Source: Spodoptera frugiperda
Lineage: Eukaryota; Arthropoda; Insecta; Lepidoptera; Noctuidae
Direction: 5' to 3'
NCBI RefSeq assembly: GCF_023101765.2
Contig: NC_064242.1
Location: forward strand, 4,266,327-4,330,326
DNA length: 64,000 nt
Part shown: piece by piece, positions 19,101 to 31,500 of the stretch
How positions within the stretch are numbered: the stretch's first letter is position 1
Layout of the letters: each line of letters begins with the position of its first letter
Notes under the pieces: generated by a model
Told to the model about the DNA's origin: nothing
What the model saw: the letters and a program-made list of their open reading frames with translations, nothing else
Databases searched by the model: none
Position numbers and translations under genes: made by a program

Positions 19101-20911
19101 TTCCTTGAAGCTAAATATCCTATATTGCATATAACATAATGTATATGGAGGTACAATCACATTAGCGACTACCCCCATTAATGAAAAATACTAAACAATT
19201 AAGAAGGTAAAAACACATTTAATAATTATTGTTGATGAAGCTAAAGAAGTATGTAAGATTCGTAGCAACTGGTGTTCCATAGTCTCTACCTACCTCTATG
19301 GGAGACAGGCGTGAGGTTATGTGTGTATGTATGTTATTATTAGTAAGAAAGGCGGAACTATAAAGTTATCTATTTTAAAATCAGATGGTCTAGATTGGGT
19401 GGACTATTCATTACATAATTGTATCTACTTTAACACGCAACATCACGCCTTCTCTGAAAGAGAATCTTTAACAACAAACTGACTCGTTAGTCAATTAGCC
19501 ACAAGGTTCATTACCTTACAGGTGGACACAGGTACGATACTCAAGATAAGCAAAGTATGATTGGGGTTTATGGTTATTCAAAACCAAAATTCAGGGGACC
19601 CACCGATCAAAACTTATCTCAGTAATAGAACGATATCTCAAATTGTTACCAGCGTATGGATACATAATGGGCTCACATTTTATATAAACACTTCTGTCTA
19701 CCGCTTAGGGCTTATCAAAAACCATTACGGTAACCTACTTAAGTAGACAAGAGTTACTTTCAGTTTACCCTCATCTAGAACATTTCGTATTACCTACATC
19801 TGCCAAAATATATTAAAAACTGTTAGGATTTAAATTATATATAGTACTGTCATAAATATCATGATATTTGTATATTCTCTTTAATTGATTAACATAGGTT
19901 TTCCCACAATCTCAGCTCACGATGAAGTGTGCATCAATAGTTATACAATTTATAGGTGACATTGACCGCAAATTATGACATTTGCCGGTAAAGCAAAACT
20001 GCACAAATATTGTATCTTCAATCGGAAGATTTTATATTTTATTGTATATATATATGCAACGTTACGCCTTTTATCCCTGAAGGGGTAGGTAGAGCTGCAC
20101 ATTACGGCACGTAATGCCGCTAAACAGTGTACACCCATATTTCATTTCGTGTTACAATTTTCATGTAATAAAGGGTGAGCCCATTGCCATTTAAAGTTAA
20201 TTAAAAGTAAAAAATTAAGTTACTATTTTATTGTTACTTTTTATTTTATTTCATGTCCCAATCTTTAAAAAAAACCTTTAATCCTGTATAACACCATATA
20301 TTAAGCTGAACGATTAAGTGACGAGATCGTACCTAATAGCGAGTACTAAAATATTTCTTGAAATCACAACACATCACGTTATAAAACTTAGAAAAACCAA
20401 CTAGAGTTACTACCATAAAAATATAACGAAGCTAATAACGTGTATTAGTGCAAGCATGTGAGAACTAACGTACCAACTAGTTTTAAACTGCAAGAAAATA
20501 ATATGGAGGTAGGTCAGTTACCCTCAGTGCTCATCTGTAATTACCCGTACTATACAATCAGGTTTTGAAATTACATTATCTCGCTAGTAAGTATTATAAA
20601 ACATTATATAAACTTATATAAACTAGGTACCTTCGTTCTGAAGAATAGTATACCCATATCGAATAACTAATTACATGATTATCAATTCTAAAGTATAAAA
20701 CGTACGATTGAAATTACTATGCACGTTTGATTTATAAGAAATCATAGCAGGTAAATCACAAAATATGTATCTAAAAACTTGACCATCCTTGAATGTCTAT
20801 CTTACTTTTAATTAGGTTCCGGTTTCTAAGCACAGATACGACTTATCATTTCAAGATGAGTACGAAAATAATAACAAGAAATTACTTACCTATATACAAA
20901 AACGTCTTCAT
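13109..20911 (-). CDS. Kazal-1: secreted four-Kazal-domain protein with low-complexity regions (7 exons, 777 aa)
   Basis: Predicted secreted inhibitor of serine proteases. Minus-strand exons: 20911-20890, 17438-17102, 16562-16066, 15005-14757, 14595-14248, 14159-13887 and 13716-13109. All splice sites are GT-AG and phases match throughout, summing to 778 codons. Order: signal peptide (MKTFLYIAFAVLGMVVVES), a Gly/His/Pro-rich region (about 20-85), an acidic stretch, then four repeats of Pro/Thr-rich linker plus Kazal domain. The fifth and sixth cysteines of each domain are split between exons. Cores include CIESCPSTPEFNPVC, CMKSCRITSTFQPVC, CIKNCPLTQEFNPVC and CIRNCPVTSEYDPVC. Likely P1 residues are Ser, Ile, Leu and Val, suggesting elastase- or subtilisin-like targets (inference). 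The last exon adds a charged tail with eight perfect DKSEK repeats. The stop codon lies inside AATAAA. The 3.4-kb first intron rests on phase and signal-peptide continuity. Confidence 0.85.
13291..13405 (-). repeat. Coding minisatellite: 15-bp unit encoding DKSEK
   Basis: Eight identical 15-base units (CTTTTTCAGATTTAT on the plus strand) lie in frame in the last exon of Kazal-1, with diverged units (DKSET, DKSGK) beside them. The near-perfect identity implies recent expansion or homogenisation; copy number is probably polymorphic. Confidence 0.85.
15370..15500 (+). mobile_element. LINE-like tail ending in (CATA)n
   Basis: The text GAAAAATACTATGCCGAAAACC, then CAAAACACGCGATAATCGCGCAC and a CATACATACA run, recurs in diverged form at 28306-28410. 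It is typical of a truncated non-LTR retrotransposon 3' tail. It lies in intron 3 of Kazal-1. Confidence 0.45.
15515..15928. mobile_element. Foldback element interrupted by a Helitron
   Basis: The left arm AACAACGATTTACTCACGTC and on, running into AATATATTGAGAAAA, is the inverted counterpart of the right arm. The right arm (reverse strand AACAACGGTTTACTCACATA and on) is split by the Helitron at 15637-15899. Related sequence occurs at 29405-29530 and 49565-49712. It lies in intron 3 of Kazal-1. Confidence 0.65.
15637..15899 (+). mobile_element. Non-autonomous Helitron A (263 bp)
   Basis: It begins TCTTTATATATATAATTC and ends with a hairpin (AGACAGGACAACGTCT), then GTCGGGTCGG and CTAG. The flanks are A on the left and T on the right with no target duplication, as Helitrons require. 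A longer relative is at 61656-62061. Confidence 0.85.
18324..18367. repeat. AT-rich palindrome, 19-bp arms
   Basis: CATTTAAATTTGAACATTA (18324-18342) is perfectly inverted at 18349-18367 around a 6-base loop. Confidence 0.75.
18943..19029. repeat. Hairpin with 37-bp perfect arms and 13-base loop
   Basis: The left arm 18943-18979 (begins CATGCTACACTAACAATACA) and the right arm 18993-19029 are perfect reverse complements by eye. It could be a small foldback MITE or a source of hairpin-derived small RNA. It lies in intron 1 of Kazal-1. Confidence 0.8.
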
Positions 20912-20926
20912 TTTTTCCACTGTGGC

Positions 20927-20960
20927 ACTGTGTAGTTATTGTAAATAAGTCCTATTATAC
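20927..20960 (-). promoter_or_regulatory. Core promoter of Kazal-1
   Basis: On the minus strand GTATAATA (T at 20959) lies 30 bases before the initiator-like CACAGT (A at 20929). The start codon follows 18 bases later at 20911, giving a very short 5' UTR. Confidence 0.5.
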
Positions 20961-21596
20961 TAAATGCTAAACACAGTCACCCAATTCGAGGTCGATTCAC
21001 AAAATGAGCTGTGTCTTCAAAACACGTGCGATCATACTTTGTTCTTTAAACAAATCCCCTCTCCATTTTCCTCTTACAACCCGTTTCCATCTTGTATCAT
21101 TTTCGTTAAATATTAATAACCAATCAAAATATTTAATACGAATTAATTTATTTGTCTATGTAACAATTTCATCCACCAATTCTAAGTTTACGTCAAACGA
21201 AAATTATACTTGTCTCATTGTAATAAATGTCAATTTAATTTATCACTACTTAAATCCTACTGATGCGTTTGAAAATATGGAGTATTCGATAAATTGTTCC
21301 GCGGATTTATGAAGTCCGTCCGTCACTCGCCACATAAAGTCGTAAACTCGAAGGAGACACAATGTAAAAAACTGAGATAATGTGATGTTTCAACAGGTTT
21401 AAAAAAAAACAAAGTGTAGGACTCAACTCGCGAGTTTTCAACGCACTAATGACATCGACCAGTTCTATTGCAGCTTTTTAAATAGCTGCATTCACAGTTT
21501 GACTAAACAAGGTATTATATTTTTACTACTACCCTTTACGCATGACTTCTGTTACTAAGATTAAAACTATTCTGAATATGAATCTACACTCGGCGT

Positions 21597-22128
21597 CACA
21601 AAAATCGCACCTCTTTAAAAGTTCCCTTCATAGTCATTTTAACCCTATTAATCAATGGCAGACATATGACTGTAAGGTATCATTGGAAAGGTAATTCATT
21701 TAAGTTTAAGAATAAATCAATGGATTTGGTTTTTTGTTTACCAGGGAATAAAAAAGCAAGCAAATGCAAATGATTAAAAAGTTACATTTTATTTTATCAG
21801 CAAATAAGTTCTTAAAACAACTTAAAACCTAGTGTTACCCTCCCTAGCCCTGATGACTGCTTCCATGCTTTCTCTCATGGACGAATTAATGTGACAACAG
21901 TCTCTTGAGGAATGTTATCCCATTCTGAATATTTTGACAACATTTTTTTAACGTTACGTGCTGATGAGATCTGTTATGTTTAGGAATTCTAACTGTTGTT
22001 AATTTAAAGGTCGTTAAACGTACTTTTAATTGATACCAATATTAATAAGGTGTAATGTATTCGTTACTGGCGGGACATGTTTTAAACTTACAATTTTCCA
22101 AGAGGTGCGATTTTTGTGACGCCGAGTG
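21597..22128 (-). pseudogene. Decayed Tc1-like transposon
   Basis: It is bounded by 29-bp inverted repeats starting CACTCGGCGTCACAAAAATC, with TA on both sides (21595-21596 and 22129-22130). That is the Tc1/mariner arrangement. On the minus strand the interior still shows a transposase C-terminus: EWDNIPQETVVTLIRP, then after a frameshift MRESMEAVIRAREGNTRF and a stop. Most of the transposase, including the catalytic region, is missing, so the copy is inactive. Confidence 0.85.
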
Positions 22129-22621
22129 TATATTAGGTTTACTTTTTGCATTCTCCCATGTACGTGACAGCAGTCAATTATTATTTGTTTTATTTAATTG
22201 TATTAGCAAGGACAATTAAATAAAACACTGACGAAAAATTATTTATATGTGAAATCATCCTATTTAAATATACCTTCCCAGTTCCTTGTTCTAAAGAACT
22301 TCATGGTTTTCATTGAAAACTAACTAACACTGACGACACCTTAAAAAGGAGTAGTTACTGCATATCCCCATTAGAAATAATGCTGATTGGTCGCTTTTAC
22401 TTTTTTATAATTAAGAATCTTACGGGTTTCCTTAACCTCTTGTCTGTTAGTATGAGCCACAATAGAAAACACATTGTCTTGAGTATATCATTCCATCACA
22501 CCATGGGTTAAAAAAAGGAATGAAATAAAGGACTGAACTGTCTTATAAAAAAATTAAAGGCTATTTGTCTTCATTTACAAAACTACTTTTAAATATTTTT
22601 ATTCGTCCACCGACAAAAAAC

Positions 22622-22658
22622 CCAAAATGGTTCTTTCACAAAAACCATTTTGGTGGAC
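22622..22658. repeat. Short hairpin CCAAAATGG...CCATTTTGG
   Basis: CCAAAATGGTTCT and AAAAACCATTTTGG are inverted around a short loop, and GTCCACC/GGTGGAC extends the symmetry outward. Probably a MITE remnant. Confidence 0.5.
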
Positions 22659-23776
22659 GGAAGTAATATTTTAAATATTCATTCATAGGTAGAAAATTTA
22701 TATTTAACATTTCATCCATGAAAAAATAATTTAGAGGTACAAAAGTTCTAAAGGTAAAATAAATGTTTAATCCTCGCTTAGGTCTACGTTCCGGCAAACA
22801 ACGGGTTAATTGTTTCATAAAAACATTAAATGGGCACCTCAATACATACATATAGATAGATGCATTTAATTACCCAATTAACTTAACATTTTCTTTAAAT
22901 AAAAATATTTCTTCGAAAACTCGTCGAATCCGTATCAGTTAATTTACCTTTCCAAATATATAGATAACTGGATATTTTTAGGTTGTAACTAACTTTAGTA
23001 TCGAAATTGCATCGTATTAATAAATATGATAGAAGGTAGTAGAAATGCGGCCTCCATCCCACTTGCCATGGCTTATAGAAGACGCTGACGCTCTTATGTA
23101 GAAGAGGTTTATATTACAAAATCTATAGCAATCTCACCCCTGTTTCCCATGGGGTAGACAGATAATACGGAACGCTAATTTTGCTTCATCATCAGTCATT
23201 AATATTTTCATATACATATGCTCGTCGGGTACTTTTAATTTGGCCCTTCTTTAATATATTGCCAATCTGGTCAGAAGATACACATTCAATAAGTATAAAT
23301 ATTAATAATAGATAGTATGTCAGAAAGCACTGACACCCTAAAAAAAAAATTAGATCTGGATTTTAAACCTTATACGAATAAAATTAAACTTAGTTGATTA
23401 GATTCGCATCATTAAGATCAATTGATGATTATAACGCATTTTAACGGCCATTGAATTTAACTGTAAGTATTATAAACACACGTAAACTATTTGTCAAGGG
23501 TAGCCATGTATGTGTAAATCATTAGGTTAACCAAAGAGTCAGCAAATGGACCTGGATTCTTCACAAAAAATGTAAGTACCAACAAATAATACTTGTACCG
23601 AACTGATTACCATTTTACTTCATGTATAACATTTGTCCAATCAAGAAGTGATAATAAATCAATCGTAGTACCTACATAAGTAGATGTGTCAAACTGCAAC
23701 TAAATATGTTTTGTAATTTTAGGAATAAAAATTAACAAATATACCCACAAATTAAGGTAATGTCAACTTTTTGCAA

Positions 23777-23889
23777 TATTGGCTCAAACGTTGGAGCAAA
23801 CACCACTCATCCAATCTTTGTAGGAAAATAATCACAAACGTTGTGGATTGGAGAAAAGGCATTTACTGCCAACCTTTGGGCCAATAAGT
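23777..23889. mobile_element. Small MITE with imperfect inverted ends
   Basis: The left end TATTGGCTCAAACGTTGG and the right end CCAACCTTTGGGCCAATAA are inverted with a few mismatches. Inner segments (CATCCAATC and GGATTGGAG) also pair. Non-coding. Confidence 0.55.
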
Positions 23890-24023
23890 TAAGCTGGTGT
23901 TAACATTGTGGTGACCGCTGTTCCACACTTGATACCTTCTGTCCATAAGACTAAACGACAACGGGTTATCTAAAATCAGACAGAACCCATTTTTTTCCTT
24001 TTTCGAGGCTCGTAAGCGCATCT

Positions 24024-24139
24024 GTACCCTTAGTACGAGTTTGTTTTACGTTTAACGAAATCGAAATGAGACCGCGTTCGGCGCTTTGATTGGTTGGTTC
24101 ATTCGCACCGGCCAATCAGAGCGCCGAATGCGCTCTCGA
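24024..24139. mobile_element. CCAAT foldback MITE, copy 2
   Basis: The left terminus GTACCCTTAGTACGAGTTTG leads to an arm with GCGTTCGGCGCTTTGATTGG and the inverted right arm CCAATCAGAGCGCCGAATGC. The right end is truncated. Confidence 0.75.
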
Positions 24140-25435
24140 AGCAGCAGCAGTCTCGTAAGCAGTAGCTTAGCACAAAAGGCTGATTCCGATCCTGGCAGCT
24201 AGTCATTTTTAATTTGGTAATTGTATATTTGTATTGTTAGCATAATATAAAAACAATGGAGGTAGTTGGTTTAGTATCACTACATTTTGGAACCTCAAAC
24301 ATTGCATATCTTTGATGCTTAAATATTATTTGAGGTTTTTGTAATATACCGTTATGGGACACAGGGATTTTCCTTTACTTAAAATAAAACCAAATTCTTT
24401 TAGTTGTATCATTAATTCCGTGTCCCTGCCGCTCGTGTCGTATTGCTGCGACAGAGAACATGCATGATTTTTTCCTTAAATTCACACGATCGCTTCTGTT
24501 TATTTAGTATCTATATTTATTATTTTTTTCGATTTGTAGCCGCACGCTTTAAAGGGTTAACAGGTAAATCATTGTAAGGAGACATTTTTATAATATGTTA
24601 GTATCCTAATTTTCTAGTCTGTCTGTTAGATTATTTTAAAACATTCGACACATATTTTTCTTTTCTTACAAAGTTAAAGTACCTTCAACGAAACATTGTA
24701 TACCCTATTAAACAGGGTAGAAGTACTCTTCACACGTTTTCAAATTTCATATCCATCTTATGGTTACGTACCTGAAAAAGCAAGGTACTTACTTTACAAG
24801 GTACTTTCTTTACAGTATTATGTGTTTAAACGCTGGAGATAATATTAGTCTGTTTGATGGTTTTTTAACGGAACAGTTTTTATGTATGTATTTCATATAC
24901 ATACATAACATTTCTAATCAATGAATATCACATAATAACACAATTACAAACTAGTCTCTTAAAAGGTTGATTGTTTCGACCTTTTAACTATAAATATTGA
25001 TTACTCACTAACACAATGGGAATTTCATCAAAACCTATAAATGGGTGCCGGTGAACCCAAGTGCATAACCTTCTGTATGTCTTCTGTATACAACCAATCG
25101 GGTTTCCCATACCGGTATCCGGTACCAACAAGTTAACTTAATTTCAACATTTATTAGTCACTCGAAACTCTTAGTGACCATTAAGTCAAAGTAAAATTAC
25201 TTTATATTCGCACGAAATAAAACAAAATGCAACGTTTAAAACGCAGCCATTTTTAAATCTTTTAATGTGTGTTCGTAATTTAAATGGTATGAATCATCGC
25301 ATGTAACAGAGATTGTAACATTTTTTTCAACTGACTGAATAGATAGCCTTTTGTTTTAAGGTCTCAAAGATACGATAAAAAGCTAATTAGCTAAACTAAT
25401 TCGTGATTACTTCTTTATTATTATTATTCCTGTGA

Positions 25436-25525
25436 TTCCTCTGGTGTTGCAGGTGTCCCTGGACGGCACTGATCGCTTACCAACAGGTGATCCGTCAACT
25501 CGTTTGCTTCTTATTCCATAAACAA
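25436..25525 (+). mobile_element. LINE 3' tail fragment
   Basis: CCTCTGGTGTTGCAGGTGTC, then CGCTTACCAACAGGTGATCCG and CATAAA at the end, matches the 3' tail of a common lepidopteran non-LTR retrotransposon. Copies also lie at 52577-52690 and, inverted, at 30588-30690. Confidence 0.6.
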
Positions 25526-26402
25526 AATGTTTGATATAACATGCTCAAACATATATTTACGAAATTAAATATATCCATTTACTAATTTCTCTTGGATTCT
25601 TACGTTCTCCTATTAGAGAATCTACTTAATAAGGTCAGATGTGTCATGGAAAAATAATCACTAAAACTTTCAAATAATTGAAACAACAATACAAAACGCT
25701 TTGGATTTTTAATATCTGTATTCTGTATTCTGCGTCCTGTAACGTGAAACCTGTAAAATTGTTCTCATGTACAAGTAAGTATACAGGCCATGTGAGTAAC
25801 CGCAGTAGTACTTATTCAGAATATGGCGACTTAACCCAGTGCATTTCTTGTCGGAACAAAATCTTGCAAAGGAAGAGGTAGTCATAAAAGTCATACTTAA
25901 ATGTCTCTAAGTAGCCATACATTTAAGGTTCTTTCTCTTTGAGCTTTGGGATAATCATTTAGGTACTTCACTTTGGGGAAAAACACAAAAATTTAATGTT
26001 GTTTGGCATCATTAAACACAAACACAAACGTTTAAAAGTTTGAGGTAAAAATTTAAATTCTTTTACCTGCAGTATCGTAAAGATGAAGAAGACAAAAGAG
26101 CCTAATTTAGGATTAATTGAATTAAATGCTTTGACTTTGACTTCGTTATATGGTTATTTTTTTAGAAAATTTGTTCTACCTTAAATTCTACCCAATTGTA
26201 AGCTGTGTTTTATTGCTACGCTTGCATTAGTTGAACAAAAGCAATGCATAGCCCATACTAGGCTTAAAAATACATCTGGTATAACTTGTAAGTACGACGA
26301 TGATGAACTTAATTACATAGCAATCATAAACACGACCATAGCCACGTCGTCACATTTAGAAATATTGAATTATCTATGTACTCAAGCTACGCAATTACTT
26401 AT

Positions 26403-26475
26403 TTAGTCTGGGATTCGAACCCACGACCCGAAAATAAATCGTATACAAATAACATGTCAGTCGAGCTGTCAGCCT
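26403..26475 (-). mobile_element. tRNA-derived SINE scrap
   Basis: On the minus strand GGTCGTGGGTTCGAATCCCA contains a good RNA polymerase III B box, as in tRNA-derived SINEs. No intact tRNA fold is visible. Confidence 0.4.
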
Positions 26476-26706
26476 TCTGGATCTTTGCTGAAAAGGGTTT
26501 TCAAAATAATGTATTTTTCATACGTACATAAAAACTGTATTAAACACCTATTCTTAGCAAAATGTTAATTCTATTTATATAACCATATTACATTATTGAT
26601 TTTTATTATGTTCATAAACAATTGTTTCAAGACGTAATTATGTGATACCATTAAATAGATATTGATCAATATGACCCTTTATATTTTTCATTGGGTTCGT
26701 ATTTTA

Positions 26707-27068
26707 TACCGTATGGGTAAACCTTTTCCGACTTATTTAAAATACATATTTGTTATCATCTTGATATCTCATCGTGCGAAATAGGTCCAGTAGTTTATCC
26801 AAAAAGTGCATTATTCTCTTTGATCTAATTTGAACACTTTTTACAAATACGGCATTATAACAACCACGCCGCATGTCCGTAACATTTCTAGGCAACCTAC
26901 AACATTACAGCTCTTCTATGGTCAAGAAACATGAAGCTGATCCCACAGAATTTAATACTTGATTAATTTCATTATTTATTTTGTTTGAAAATTTCATTTT
27001 TTATTTTCGGTTTTCGTTGAAATATTTAGTTGTATTATGCTTCTGTGGACGAGTACTACTTGTAGTTT
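26707..27068 (+). repeat. Dispersed repeat, copy 1 (partner at 46931-47198)
   Basis: It shares TTTATACCGTATGGG, CAACCTACAACATTACAGCT, CAGAATTTAATACTTGATTA and GTATTATxCTTCTGTGGAC in the same order with 46931-47198. Probably an old interspersed element. Confidence 0.6.
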
Positions 27069-27149
27069 CATTAGAATATAAGATAACTACAGAATATATT
27101 AATGATTTACTAAAAATGAATTTAGAAAGGAAATCTTTCTACATCTATA

Positions 27150-27530
27150 TCTATACTTATAATAAATCTGTAGAGAGGTCAATTCTGTACATGAAATATA
27201 TTTCCAAAATAACTATCAGCGGGTGATTAGTGATCGATACTGACGCCAAAAATGCAATCAGAAAATTTTTTGTCTGTCTGTCTGTCTGTCTGTCTGTATG
27301 TTCTTTATAGAAATAAAAACCACTCGACAGATTTCAATGAAACTTGGTACAATTGTTCTTCATACTCCTGGGCAGGTTATAGTAAAACAGGAGAACTTAC
27401 TCCATTTTTGAAGCTTCCGTCGCGTGTGCAGCCTTAATGGTTAAAGCTACACAGAAATCATGTATGACGGATATATTCTCCTTAATTTTTTTTAATAAAT
27501 ATTCCACGACAGCAAATGTGTATCTTTTAT
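27150..27530 (+). mobile_element. Helitron 5' portion (3' end not found)
   Basis: After a flanking A, TCTATACTTATAATAAATCT is a Helitron-type 5' end, closely matching the complete element at 27815. It runs into a (TCTG)n tract and TTTCAATGAAACTTGGTAC. No matching CTAG terminus is seen before the similarity fades. Confidence 0.5.
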
Positions 27531-27814
27531 GGTTGATTCACAATAACACGTATAACTCCCGATAGCTTAGCAGTTCGGAGCTTTCAGATTATATTTGTCT
27601 ACTCTTACGTTTATAACACTCTCAGTCAGCCCTAATTAAAAATTTTCACATTATTATCTATTTAATAAAAAAAGAATCATAGAAAACGGTACAGAAACAC
27701 CAAAGATATACATGAATTACGCTTAGTTTATATTAAGTAGGTAAAGCCGTAGTACTTTTATTAATTATAGGTATAGGTATTCTTAATTATAGTAGTTATA
27801 GGTATTTAGTTTTA

Positions 27815-28262
27815 TCTAAAAATATAATAAATCTGTAGAAGGGTCAATTCTGTACATTTAAAATATTGAAAAAATTAATAGCAATATGGGAATGTTACTG
27901 GATCGATACCAATTTTTGTCTGTCCGTCTGTCTGTCTATCTCTATGTTCAGGCATCACGTGAAAACTAACGGTTCGATTTCGATGAAACTTGGTATAATT
28001 ATACCTTATTATCCTGGGCATAAAATAAGATACATTTTACCCTGGAAAAATATGTAGAAAAAAAAAATCTTAATTCACTTTTATACTACAGAACGCAAGC
28101 TTAACAGCAGTAGAGGGATATCTTTAATTATTATGGGCCTCGCCGTATTTGGGTCCAATAGATATTTATAAGATGTCATTGTTAGAGTTACTCAAAATGG
28201 AGAAATAAAACATCCACGCGAAGACCGACATCCACGCGGACGGAGTCGCGGGCGGAAGCTAG
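27815..28262 (+). mobile_element. Non-autonomous Helitron C (448 bp)
   Basis: The 5' end is A|TCTAAAAATATAATAAATCTG. The 3' end is a GC-rich, loosely palindromic stretch (CACGCGGACGGAGTCGCGGG) followed by CGGAAG and CTAG|T. No target duplication. It contains a degenerate TCTG tract. Confidence 0.7.
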
Positions 28263-28305
28263 TATAATATAAGCATAGAGGACTTGTTGTCATTTTGGAT
28301 AAAAG

Positions 28306-28410
28306 GTAAAGTTATTCTGAAAAATACTATGCTGAAAACCAGAATCGGTTCAGCCAAACACGAGATAATAGCGCACAAAAATACATACATACAGAGTAAA
28401 CCTCCTTTTT
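28306..28410 (+). mobile_element. LINE-like tail, second copy
   Basis: GAAAAATACTATGCTGAAAACC, then CAAACACGAGATAATAGCGCAC and CATACATACA, is a diverged copy of 15370-15500. Confidence 0.45.
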
Positions 28411-28565
28411 TAAGTTGGTTAAAAACGATTGTCAGGAAAATTCATTTCCACCTGAGCTTTCAAATGTTCAATAGAGTACAAAAATGAAACGACATATTAT
28501 TATACTGTCAAAAATATTCAAATTATAATTTATTCAGTCCTATTATTAAATATTAAAATAATAAA

Positions 28566-31500
28566 TTAGTTGGTTTGGGGGACGCCGTCAACGGTCGGTG
28601 GCGGGGTGGGGCAAGGCGATGATCTTTGTAGGTTCACAGCTGAAATTAAAAGAAAAATATATGTTAGAAATTGTTATATAAGTGAAGAAAAGCTGGCAAT
28701 CACTACAATCAATTGATATAGCCTCAGATCTATGTGGACGACAAGATTCATTAATGTTGATTATGTGTAATCTTTTAAACAAAGATATATTGAATACCAA
28801 TAGTCTTTAGGAGCATATTATATATTTTGCTGTAATGAATATTTCTAGAAAATCGGGTAATCATAGTATAAACTAAAGACTATGGGATAAATGCATACGA
28901 TTCAAGTAAAATTAACGGTTTGCGAAAGGGCATGGCATTTTTCCGACTTGCCACCCTGTAGTTACGCCACTGCGTAGAAGCAATTAGTTGTAAGCGTTTC
29001 GTCTATGTCATGTAGTACCTACATATTATACCATTATTTTACTAAATAAATACCGTACCATTACATATTCCTATTTTCCTTATTATTATCTGCTAGGCAA
29101 CAATTGGTCGTTTTACTATGACTAGTAGTCATATGTAATTAAAGTTATATGTTTGTGGTTATAACTATTGATTGACATGAAGATGAGTTGAGCTCATAAT
29201 TGTATACATAAACCGTACACAAATTGCTTATAACATAACATATTAGTTTGCCTTTATAAGTCTGATGTGCTTTCTGTACAGAGTCTATAATTTCCTGATT
29301 ATACACATGTGTATAATCTAACGGGATACTTAATCAGATGATAGATTTAAAAAAAACATACTAAATTAACTAAAACCAACGGCTTTCTCAGGGAAATATA
29401 TTAAGCTCTACTAGTTTCGAGGTACAGAAGGACTCTTCATTATGAGCAGCATGCGCAGACGCGGCGACGTGTGACTGAAAGCTAATAATGCTTTTTCTCA
29501 ATATATTTACGAGTACACCGTTGTTTTTAGTGATTGTTTACGAAAGGTAAATTTTTTATGCATTTTTGTGGAGGTTACCAAAAATCAAATCAGTATACTG
29601 TCCAACTGACTGTTGATTATAGCCATAAAGTGCTATAGTAATGTTAAAAATCCCTTAGAATTTCAGAAACAACAAATCCAAATAATACTTTGTCTACTAG
29701 AACAATGAGGCAGTCTTAAACTTGACATCCTTAAATCAATCACTCAACCTGATCAAAATAGTTGACTAATATAAGTACATATTTACATTGATCGATATTC
29801 TAGGTCGCTATACACAATGAGATCACTTAGTAAATCCCAGACTACTCACAAACCCACGTCAGATCTCTCTAAGGTCAGATCATGACGTTTAAACAATTTA
29901 ATTCATTAAAAATAAAGTAATTCTTTGTCACCAATGACACACACAAGGTCTTTAAATAAGCAAGAATCAATTACACAACACAATTCCAATATTGTACCTG
30001 TATTTTCAAGGAAAAAGTTTCAACGTCGAATGTCAAGAATACCGGATTTTGAGACGTTGAATGTGATGATATTTAAATTCGGGGTTTATTACCAGTTTAC
30101 CTGTTGCTTCAATTTCTTATTATTTAAAATGATCATTTTAGTTGTTGCATGTATAATAATAAGCTCAGTCTAGACAAGACAACAACCTTTTAATAGGCGA
30201 TCAAATCTGAAATCGCATTTGGGACACTTTTGACTTAGGATTCTGACTGAGAATCTGATTCGAACTGGAGATTTGATTTTCTCATTTTAACGGGGTTCTC
30301 ATTCTGACTGTGGATCTGATTTTAAACAGTGAAACGACCACTAAATTACCGATGCAGAATTAATCTATGTATATTTAAAAGTATATTGTATTTTTTTGTT
30401 AAAATGTTTCAGATACTTACAGACACCACACATTTGAGCACAGGACAGTCTTCCAGGGTTAGTGTAAGTGACACCGTTAGAACCGCAAACAGGGTTGTAT
30501 TCAGCAGTCACAGGGCAAGACCTGATGCACTGTTGCTGAGCTGGCGACATGGTTGTGGTTGTGGTACTGGAATGGTAAAACATTTTTTATGAGATAAGCT
30601 GGAACGAGCAGATGATAAGCGAACGACGCTACCTGTCGACAATCGAAACTTTAGAGAAGTTACATGTGCGTTGCCGGCCTTTTAGAGGGTTAGAAATTTG
30701 CGCATTGGAGAGATTGAGGGTAATTTTAAATAAATTTATTCGCTAATTCCTTTCCTAGTATAAACCCAAAAGTGGTATAACTACTTAAAATCATGTCATT
30801 GATACCAGATTTATTGCATAATCAATAACAATCACGACATGCATTATAATCGAATAACATGTTTTTTTTTATAAAACGTATTTTCGACATTTTATGCACA
30901 ATTTTCCTGATAAAATATCACATAACTTAACTATAAACTTTTGTATATTTAAAACAACTATAATACAAGTACATGATCCTAACATTACTTAATAACAATT
31001 AGTTGGCTTTTTATTTCATCGATGTTCGACCTAAATAGATAATATCGATTGATGTGCGTCATTCCCAATGCCATTCAGTAATAGTTCAGTTCAATAAAAA
31101 TATGTCAAGTCAAACTTAAAGCAATGATAACATTTCAAATGAAACCACAACAACAATTGAGAACAACTAAGTGGGTATTTTAAAAAATGTGTTTATTCCT
31201 ACTCACCCACTGGCAGATGTAGTTGTTTGTGGTCTCTGGGTAGTCCATCCAGGGAACTGATTCTGACCGGGGAACTGATTCTGACCGGGGAACTGATTCT
31301 GACCGGGGAACTGATTCTGACCGGGGAACTGATTCTGACCGGGGAACTGATTCTGACCGGGGAACTGATTCTGACCGGGGAATTGCCCTGGGAATTGGTT
31401 CTGACCGGGGAATTGATTCTGACCGGGGAATTGCCCTGGGAATTGGTTCTGGCCAGGGAATTGCCCTGGGAATCCGTTTGGCCTCTGTTGGCCTTGGTTC

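Larger units (their letters stand above)
17439..20889 (-). other. Intron 1 of Kazal-1
   Basis: A 3.45-kb intron separates the signal-peptide start from the rest. It holds an AT-rich palindrome at 18324-18367, a 37-bp-arm hairpin at 18943-19029 and SINE-like scraps near 19280-19680 and 20050-20140. It also holds an Asp-rich GATGAT stretch near 17850-17910 that I do not regard as coding. Confidence 0.6.
20961..28565. other. Intergenic, repeat-rich region between Kazal-1 and Kazal-2
   Basis: I found no credible exon here. It contains a Tc1-like element (21597-22128), a small MITE (23777-23889), MITE copy 2 (24024-24139), a LINE tail (25436-25525) and a tRNA-like SINE scrap (26403-26475). It also contains a repeat shared with 46.9 kb (26707-27068), two Helitron 5' ends, one complete Helitron and a (TCTG)n run near 27280. 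Confidence 0.6.

Noticed and set aside
13291..31470. CRISPR-like arrays
   Set aside because: The 15-bp and 18-bp direct repeats have no spacers and are in-frame coding minisatellites in a eukaryotic gene.
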